62,165 nt of DNA from JBBQFC01 sp038321615. Its GTDB lineage: Bacteria > Bacteroidota > Bacteroidia > Flavobacteriales_D > Cryomorphaceae. Below are positions 57,894 to 62,165 of this stretch, in pieces (within the stretch, counting starts at the first letter, position 1; every line of letters begins with the position of its first letter). The translations under genes were made by a program, and so were the position numbers. The notes beneath the pieces were generated by a model, which was not told the origin of the DNA, made no database searches, and saw only the letters and a program-made list of their open reading frames with translations. The DNA lies in the NCBI GenBank assembly GCA_038321615.1, contig JBBQFC010000014.1, forward strand, positions 1 through 62,165, in the 5' to 3' direction.

Positions 57894-58922
57894 ATGAAGT
57901 TATTCCCGGCCTTTCGGCAAAGTTCACAAATCATTCTCTGGCTAGCTCTATTGGTTCATGCATCGGGTTGTGCCCAACAGGCGCGCTCGGGTTGGGAATA
58001 TAAAGGTGTGAGCTTGGAAAACCCTCCTAAGCCAATTGCAGCAACGGAAGTGGAGCACTTGGCTGCCACAGGCGCAACAAGCGTAGCGGTGATACCATAT
58101 GCTTTTATGCGGAGCTTGGATGGCGAGTTGGTCTACAATTCCGATTATCAATGGTGGGGCGAGCGACCCGAAGGGTGTCGCACCATAATAAGGCTTGCCC
58201 ACCAGAAAGGTATGGGCTCAATGGTAAAACCCCAAGTCTGGATTCGCGGCTCATACACAGGCGATTATTTGCCAGCCAACGCTGAAGCATGGCTGGCTTG
58301 GCAGAAGACCTATACGGATTATATCATAGAGTTTGCAAAGATCGCAGAAGCCGAAAAGGCTGCCTTGTTTTGTATCGGAACAGAATTTAAAGGGTTGACT
58401 ACTACCTATCCGGAATTTTGGCGGAAACTCATTGGCCAAGTGAGAAGTGTTTACACAGGAAAGTTGGTCTATGCGGCTAATTGGGATGAGTATGAGCGGG
58501 TAGAATTCTGGGATGCTTTAGACTATGTGGGTGTAAATGCTTATTTCCCATTAACTGCACAGAAAGATCCGTTACTCGCTGAAATTATTACCGCCTGGAA
58601 GCCTAGAAAGACTCAATTGAGCGCAATTTCTACAAAGCACCAAAGACCAATTTTGCTAACCGAATTTGGATACCGCAGCGCGGACGGGGCAGTTTGGCAA
58701 CATTGGGATATTCAATCGAATCCGGTCAATCTCGATATTCAGCGCTTGGCTTATACCGCCTTATTCGAAAGCCTTTGGTTTGAGCCTTGGTGCGCAGGTG
58801 GATTCTGGTGGAAATGGCACTTCGATAAGCACCGCCTTAATGGAAATTTGGACAATGATTTTAGTCCGCAAGGAAAACCTGCTATGGAAGCAATCCAAAC
58901 CAGATACCTGCGATTAAAGTGA
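57894..58922 (+). CDS. GH113-like glycoside-hydrolase lipoprotein
   Basis: A 342-residue lipoprotein (signal ILWLALLVHASGC with lipobox Cys 26). The body follows the (beta/alpha)8 pattern of GH113-type beta-mannanase-related proteins. LFCIGTEFKGLTTTYPEFWR carries the presumed acid/base E164, YVGVNAYFPL lies in the middle, and ILLTEFGYRSADGAVWQHWD carries nucleophile E257. Trp-rich segments (WGERPEGCRT, WFEPWCAGGFWWKWHFDK) suit sugar stacking. The substrate is not determined; beta-mannan or a similar polymer is likely from the family. It may act in the periplasm or on the surface. It is monocistronic. Confidence 0.85.
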   Translation: MKLFPAFRQSSQIILWLALLVHASGCAQQARSGWEYKGVSLENPPKPIAATEVEHLAATGATSVAVIPYAFMRSLDGELVYNSDYQWWGERPEGCRTIIRLAHQKGMGSMVKPQVWIRGSYTGDYLPANAEAWLAWQKTYTDYIIEFAKIAEAEKAALFCIGTEFKGLTTTYPEFWRKLIGQVRSVYTGKLVYAANWDEYERVEFWDALDYVGVNAYFPLTAQKDPLLAEIITAWKPRKTQLSAISTKHQRPILLTEFGYRSADGAVWQHWDIQSNPVNLDIQRLAYTALFESLWFEPWCAGGFWWKWHFDKHRLNGNLDNDFSPQGKPAMEAIQTRYLRLK

Positions 58923-58924
58923 AG

Positions 58925-59212
58925 TTAAAAGGGGAGAAGACGGATTATTTTGCGCATCCAGCTGCCACCCGACCGGAAACTCTTAAAGAGCAATACACTG
59001 ATGCGCAGAAGCAGGGATATGTTGAGCTTATCGCGATGAAAAAGGCCCTGGCTCAATATATCGCCGGCTACCTTACCCCAGGTGAAGGAATGTTGGAGAT
59101 CGTATTGCATAGCTTTTAGCTCGCCAACTACAATTTGTTTTTTAAGATTGAGCTTAATAAGTTCTTCGTCAATTTGACGAAGGTTGCTGATGTGCGCGTA
59201 TTTATTCTTCAT
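58925..59212 (-). CDS. Small conserved soluble protein, last gene of the YtxH operon
   Basis: A 95-residue protein with a basic, helical look: ISNLRQIDEELIKLNLKKQI and VVGELKAMQYDLQHSFTWGK. Many Bacteroidetes encode a short protein of this type after a holin-like gene and a YtxH gene, and I place it there by synteny and by the IDEELIKLNLKKQI segment. Start at ATG 59210-59212. It overlaps the holin-like gene's stop by 11 nt. A plus-strand frame over the same DNA (58919-59119) is judged a shadow. Function unknown. Confidence 0.65.
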   Translation of the reverse strand: MKNKYAHISNLRQIDEELIKLNLKKQIVVGELKAMQYDLQHSFTWGKVAGDILSQGLFHRDKLNISLLLRISVLLFKSFRSGGSWMRKIIRLLPF

Positions 59213-59546
59213 CAAAAATTTCCCTGATAAGTCCTTTCAAAATTGGTCTGCCAAAGAGTTGTTTGCTGAGCAGGATAAAGAGGATCATTAAACCGATACA
59301 TATTAAGCTAACATATAGGAATGCAAGCGGGACACTACCGATAGCTTGACCCCAATATATTCCGAGCGCGAGCATTCCACTTGTAATCGCGGCTACGCCA
59401 AATACAATAATCATTAAAATCTTCGCAGCCAAGGTCAGGTATCTGGTAAGTCGCTTTACCGTTTTAAGCTTAAACTTTTCAATTTCGACTTTTACGAGCA
59501 TTCCTGCTGTAATCTCCGCTTCTTCGATCAAATTATTCCCATCCAT
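59202..59546 (-). CDS. Phage holin-like / DUF1469 membrane protein
   Basis: A 114-residue protein with two strong hydrophobic helices (LAAKILMIIVFGVAAITSGM and AFLYVSLICIGLMILFILLS) between a charged N-terminal helix and a basic tail (GRPILKGLIREIFDEE). This matches the DUF1469/holin-X group that Bacteroidetes encode next to YtxH proteins. The role is probably envelope stress or membrane organisation, not phage lysis (inference). It lies 25 nt behind the YtxH gene and overlaps the next gene, in a three-gene unit. Confidence 0.8.
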   Translation of the reverse strand: MDGNNLIEEAEITAGMLVKVEIEKFKLKTVKRLTRYLTLAAKILMIIVFGVAAITSGMLALGIYWGQAIGSVPLAFLYVSLICIGLMILFILLSKQLFGRPILKGLIREIFDEE

Positions 59547-59571
59547 CTCTGCGAATTTCTTGGTAAAAGAT

Positions 59572-59763
59572 TTAATTGGCGTGCTTTAGCTTCTCTAAGG
59601 CGTCTTTTACTTTCTCTTCAATTTCCGATTCGATATCGCGAAGTTTCGATGAAGCGCGCTTTCGCACTTTTTTCCCTTCGTCCGATTGAAGATACAGTCC
59701 GACTCCGACTCCTAAGGCTGCCCCCAAAAGGAAGAGCATTGCGTTATTATTTCCAGATGCCAT
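59572..59763 (-). CDS. YtxH-domain protein
   Basis: A 63-residue protein. The membrane helix is MLFLLGAALGVGVGLYLQSD and the cytoplasmic end EGKKVRKRASSKLRDIESEI plus EEKVKDALEKLKHAN is a charged helix, exactly the YtxH layout. YtxH proteins are linked to general stress in Gram-positives and to envelope operons in Bacteroidetes. It heads the three-gene unit and has an exact TACTTTTG -7 element 16 nt before its start. Confidence 0.88.
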   Translation of the reverse strand: MASGNNNAMLFLLGAALGVGVGLYLQSDEGKKVRKRASSKLRDIESEIEEKVKDALEKLKHAN

Positions 59764-59779
59764 AATTATTTATTTAGAA

Positions 59780-59787
59780 CAAAAGTA
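59780..59787 (-). promoter_or_regulatory. -7 element of the YtxH operon
   Basis: TACTTTTG on the minus strand matches TAnnTTTG and lies 16 nt before the ATG. The usual -33 TTTG is not present at the expected spacing. Confidence 0.55.
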
Positions 59788-59831
59788 TCAATTTCTCATG
59801 GATGCTATTTCCTTCCGGGCAGACGATGGTA

Positions 59832-59881
59832 TGTTAAGAATGTTAAGCAAGGCTTAACGAAGGCTTAACAACTCCTAAACA
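59832..59881. promoter_or_regulatory. Putative Pho box: TTAACA-type direct repeats
   Basis: Toward the nucleotidase gene, TTAACG (59854), TTAACA (59865) and TAAACA (59876) recur with an exact 11-nt period, as in PhoB/PhoP-type boxes. Two more copies in opposite orientation lie at 59832-59838 and 59841-59847 (TGTTAAG). The block lies 67 nt before the start of a secreted 5'-nucleotidase, a common phosphate-starvation target. Confidence 0.55.
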
Positions 59882-59948
59882 TCTATTTATCTTATGATTA
59901 GTTGTTTTGATCTTTCAAAATATTCATTTAATCGAAAAACAATTAACC

Positions 59949-62165
59949 ATGAAACAAAAGTACCTTTTTCAAAGTGTCTTGGGTATTTCCTTAGGGGTAG
60001 CTATAATGCTGCCAACCACCGGAAATGCGCAATACGAATTGCAAATCCTTCACGCTTCCGACTTGGAAGGTGGGGTTGATGCTATAGAGCGAGCGCCAAA
60101 TTTTGCGGCGATCATGGATGGTTTAGATGACACCTATCCAAACACCGTTATTTTATCGGCTGGTGATAATTACATCCCTGGTCCATTTTTCTCGGCATCT
60201 TCCGATCCGGCCCTTCGTCCGGCTTTACAGGCATTCTATAATGAGTATTTTGGAATTGCAAGTAATAACTTCCGCGAAGGAGTTGGACGCGTGGATATCT
60301 CTATTATGAATGCCATCGGTTTTGATGCCTCAGCATTGGGTAACCATGAATTCGACGCACAAACTTCGACCATAGTTGAAATCATTGGGCCACAATTTTC
60401 TGGACCACAAGTGCGATGGGCAGGTAGTCAGTTCCCTTACCTTTCTGCAAATCTTGATTTCTCTGCCGACTTTGGAATGAACAATCTCTTCGTTCCTACT
60501 ATTGAGCAGAATACCTTTTTTCAATTTGCCCCGCCATTTGTTGGTATGAAAAAAAGTCTTGCTCCTGCTACTATTATTACGCGTGGAGGAGAAATGATAG
60601 GTGTAGTAGGTGCCACCACGCCTCTTCTGGCCAGTATATCTTCGCCAGGTGCTACCACTGTGAAGAACCCAGGAGCTGGCACCAATAATATGACGGACCT
60701 GGCTACCATTCTTCAGCCAGTGATTGATCAATTATTGGCTGCTGGAGTTAACAAAGTAATTCTGATTAGCCACCTTCAACAACTACAATTAGAGCAAATG
60801 TTGGCTCCACTTTTGAACGGCGTCGATATAATCATTGCTGGTGGTAGCGATGCTATCCTCGCCAATCCTGGAGACATTCTTAATCCTGGCGACGTTGCTT
60901 TTGCTGCTTATCCAGTGCAAACTGTAAATGCAGATGGAGATCCTTGTCTCATTGTTAGCACCGATGGCGAATACAGCTATGTAGGACGTTTGGTTGTGAG
61001 TTTTGACGACATGGGCGTAATCGACCCCGCAACCATTGCCGATGTGAGCGGTCCTTATGTTTCTTCTGAAAGTATGGTAGAAGCTATTTGGGGCTCTTTG
61101 GAATCGGCTTTTGCCCCTGAAACAACAGGTGCGCAAGTGGAAGCCCTTACCAATGCAGTGCTTGGAGTTGTGATTGCGAAAGATGGAAACATATTTGGTT
61201 CTACAGATGTGTTTCTCGAAGGTCGCCGTGCTCAGATACGCACCGAAGAAACCAACTTTGGAAACCTTTCCGCCGACGCCAATCTTTGGTTTGGTAAGCA
61301 AGTCGATCCAACTACAGCCATCTCGATCAAGAACGGTGGTGGAATCCGCGCAGCTATTGGCGAAGTGGTTGACCTTGGTGGCGGAGTTAGCCAGTTCCTT
61401 CCCCCACAAGCTAATCCAATCTCAGGAAAACTAGAAGGTGAGATCTCTCAGTTAGATATCGAGAATACGCTGCGATTTAATAATTCACTTTCGTTGGTTA
61501 CGCTTACCGCAACAGAACTATTATCAATTCTGGAGCACGCTGTAGCTGCGTGGACACCCACGGCAACTCCCGGTCAATTTGGTCATTTCGGCGGTGTGAA
61601 GTTCAGCTTCGATCCTACGCAGCCTTCCGGCAATCGTGTTCAGACAGCAGCAGTGATCGACGAAAACGGAACAACCCTTGACGTAGTGGTAACGAGCAGT
61701 GAAGTGGTTGGTGACCCAGCTCGTACTTTCCGTGCGGTTACTTTGAGCTTCCTGTTAGACGGTGGCGATAGCTATCCTTTTCCACAAACAGATCGAGTGA
61801 ATCTTTCGGGCAATGTGCCAGAAGTAGTTGTAAACGCAGGTGTTGCTACCTTTGCTACAGCCGGTACAGAGCAAGATGCTTTAGCCGAATACGCTGCTGC
61901 ATTTTATACAACCACTCCTTTTAATATTGCAGAAACTCCAAAGGAGGAGGACCAACGGATTCAGAATCTATCCTTCCGCGACGACACAATTTTGGAAGAA
62001 GCTACAGGCGAATGCGCTGAGTACGGTTACTACCTGGCCGACATCCTCGCCGGTGGTACTACTAACATCTACGACCTCGATATTACAGGTGCAGGCGCAG
62101 CAATGAGCCTTATTGCCACCAGCGAAATCGAAGTACACATTGCTTTCAACGAAACAGATAAATTG
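59949..62165 (+). CDS. Secreted 5'-nucleotidase/UDP-sugar hydrolase family protein (3' end outside window)
   Basis: At least 739 residues; the frame is open to the window end. A signal peptide (VLGISLGVAIMLPTTGNA) is followed by a calcineurin-like metallophosphoesterase domain: LQILHASDLEG (D38), ILSAGDNYIPG (GDN 72-74), ALGNHEFDAQ (GNHE 131-134), VILISHLQQL and IIIAGGSDAI. The 5'-nucleotidase C-terminal domain is marked by FGNLSADANLWFG and SIKNGGGIRAAIGE. It removes phosphate from nucleotides in the periplasm or outside the cell. In this copy the segment HASDLEG replaces the usual DxHG. A block of TTAACA-type repeats upstream suggests control by phosphate. The last visible part (about residues 690-739, with ECAEYGYYLADIL) starts a further region that may hold a T9SS domain beyond the window. 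Confidence 0.9.
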   Translation, partial: MKQKYLFQSVLGISLGVAIMLPTTGNAQYELQILHASDLEGGVDAIERAPNFAAIMDGLDDTYPNTVILSAGDNYIPGPFFSASSDPALRPALQAFYNEYFGIASNNFREGVGRVDISIMNAIGFDASALGNHEFDAQTSTIVEIIGPQFSGPQVRWAGSQFPYLSANLDFSADFGMNNLFVPTIEQNTFFQFAPPFVGMKKSLAPATIITRGGEMIGVVGATTPLLASISSPGATTVKNPGAGTNNMTDLATILQPVIDQLLAAGVNKVILISHLQQLQLEQMLAPLLNGVDIIIAGGSDAILANPGDILNPGDVAFAAYPVQTVNADGDPCLIVSTDGEYSYVGRLVVSFDDMGVIDPATIADVSGPYVSSESMVEAIWGSLESAFAPETTGAQVEALTNAVLGVVIAKDGNIFGSTDVFLEGRRAQIRTEETNFGNLSADANLWFGKQVDPTTAISIKNGGGIRAAIGEVVDLGGGVSQFLPPQANPISGKLEGEISQLDIENTLRFNNSLSLVTLTATELLSILEHAVAAWTPTATPGQFGHFGGVKFSFDPTQPSGNRVQTAAVIDENGTTLDVVVTSSEVVGDPARTFRAVTLSFLLDGGDSYPFPQTDRVNLSGNVPEVVVNAGVATFATAGTEQDALAEYAAAFYTTTPFNIAETPKEEDQRIQNLSFRDDTILEEATGECAEYGYYLADILAGGTTNIYDLDITGAGAAMSLIATSEIEVHIAFNETDKL

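Noticed and set aside
58919..59119. 66-codon plus-strand frame starting at the end of the glycosidase gene
   Set aside because: The minus-strand frame over the same DNA fits the usual third gene of YtxH/holin-like operons and has a better protein pattern.

Overview
The window reads as a chromosomal segment of a Bacteroidota bacterium, most likely a marine member of the Flavobacteriales (Cryomorphaceae or Schleiferiaceae type; inference). The signs are type IX secretion (T9SS) C-terminal sorting domains, a heme-type TonB receptor, a split transketolase, surface lipoproteins with Cys-SDDDD starts, and Bacteroidetes promoters (-33 TTTG, -7 TAnnTTTG) with no clear Shine-Dalgarno sites. There is no prophage, CRISPR array or intact insertion sequence. 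One tRNA-Met is present and there is no rRNA.

Layout. 1-823: end of a TamB-like protein. 934-2040: two decayed T9SS cargo genes. 2277-7798 (minus): likely operon of a START-domain protein, an LptF/G permease, two family-4 glycosyltransferases and RibBA. 7978-8083: tRNA-Met and terminator. 8113-14527: mixed housekeeping genes (exonuclease/GIY-YIG fusion, rhomboid protease, class IV aminotransferase, YqgE, PdxH, glycosyltransferase). 14586-21845: HU, Fmt, RlmI-like methyltransferase, RecQ, IlvE, SixA-like phosphatase, LpxL-like acyltransferase. 21941-24496: WYL regulator, a repeat patch, two orphan genes sharing a leader element, and a CoA-binding protein. 24493-30462 (minus): class III aminotransferase, an ECF sigma/membrane protein/CpxP-like cassette, and the two transketolase halves with a VWA protein between them. 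30568-31794: Kelch T9SS protein.

31795-37063 is the most disturbed stretch. It holds a fasciclin lipoprotein, an intact CpxP-like gene, the two halves of a broken paralog of that gene lying about 4.4 kb apart, a second pseudogene with three stops, and an AttH/CrtC-like lipoprotein. 37064-42914: a tandem pair of 874-residue membrane PAS-SpoIIE phosphatases. 43546-45946: a SigK-like sigma factor, an RskA-like anti-sigma factor and a fasciclin protein, an arrangement resembling the mycobacterial SigK regulon. 46059-53522: PsbP-like protein, NdpA, TPR lipoprotein, a DUF4331 protein split over two genes, the heme-type TonB receptor and a small membrane protein. 53601-59763: SLC13 permease, subtilisin-like T9SS protease, rhodanese, GH-like lipoprotein, and a YtxH/holin-like envelope operon. 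59949-62165: a secreted 5'-nucleotidase cut by the window end, preceded by direct repeats resembling a Pho box.

Much of the content serves the envelope: LPS transport and acylation, sugar transfer, T9SS cargo, surface lipoproteins and two sigma/anti-sigma modules. The best leads for new biology are the sigma/FAS1/split-DUF4331/TonB neighbourhood, the VWA gene inside the transketolase operon, the shared leader element of the two orphan genes, the split-paralog scar, and the putative Pho box.
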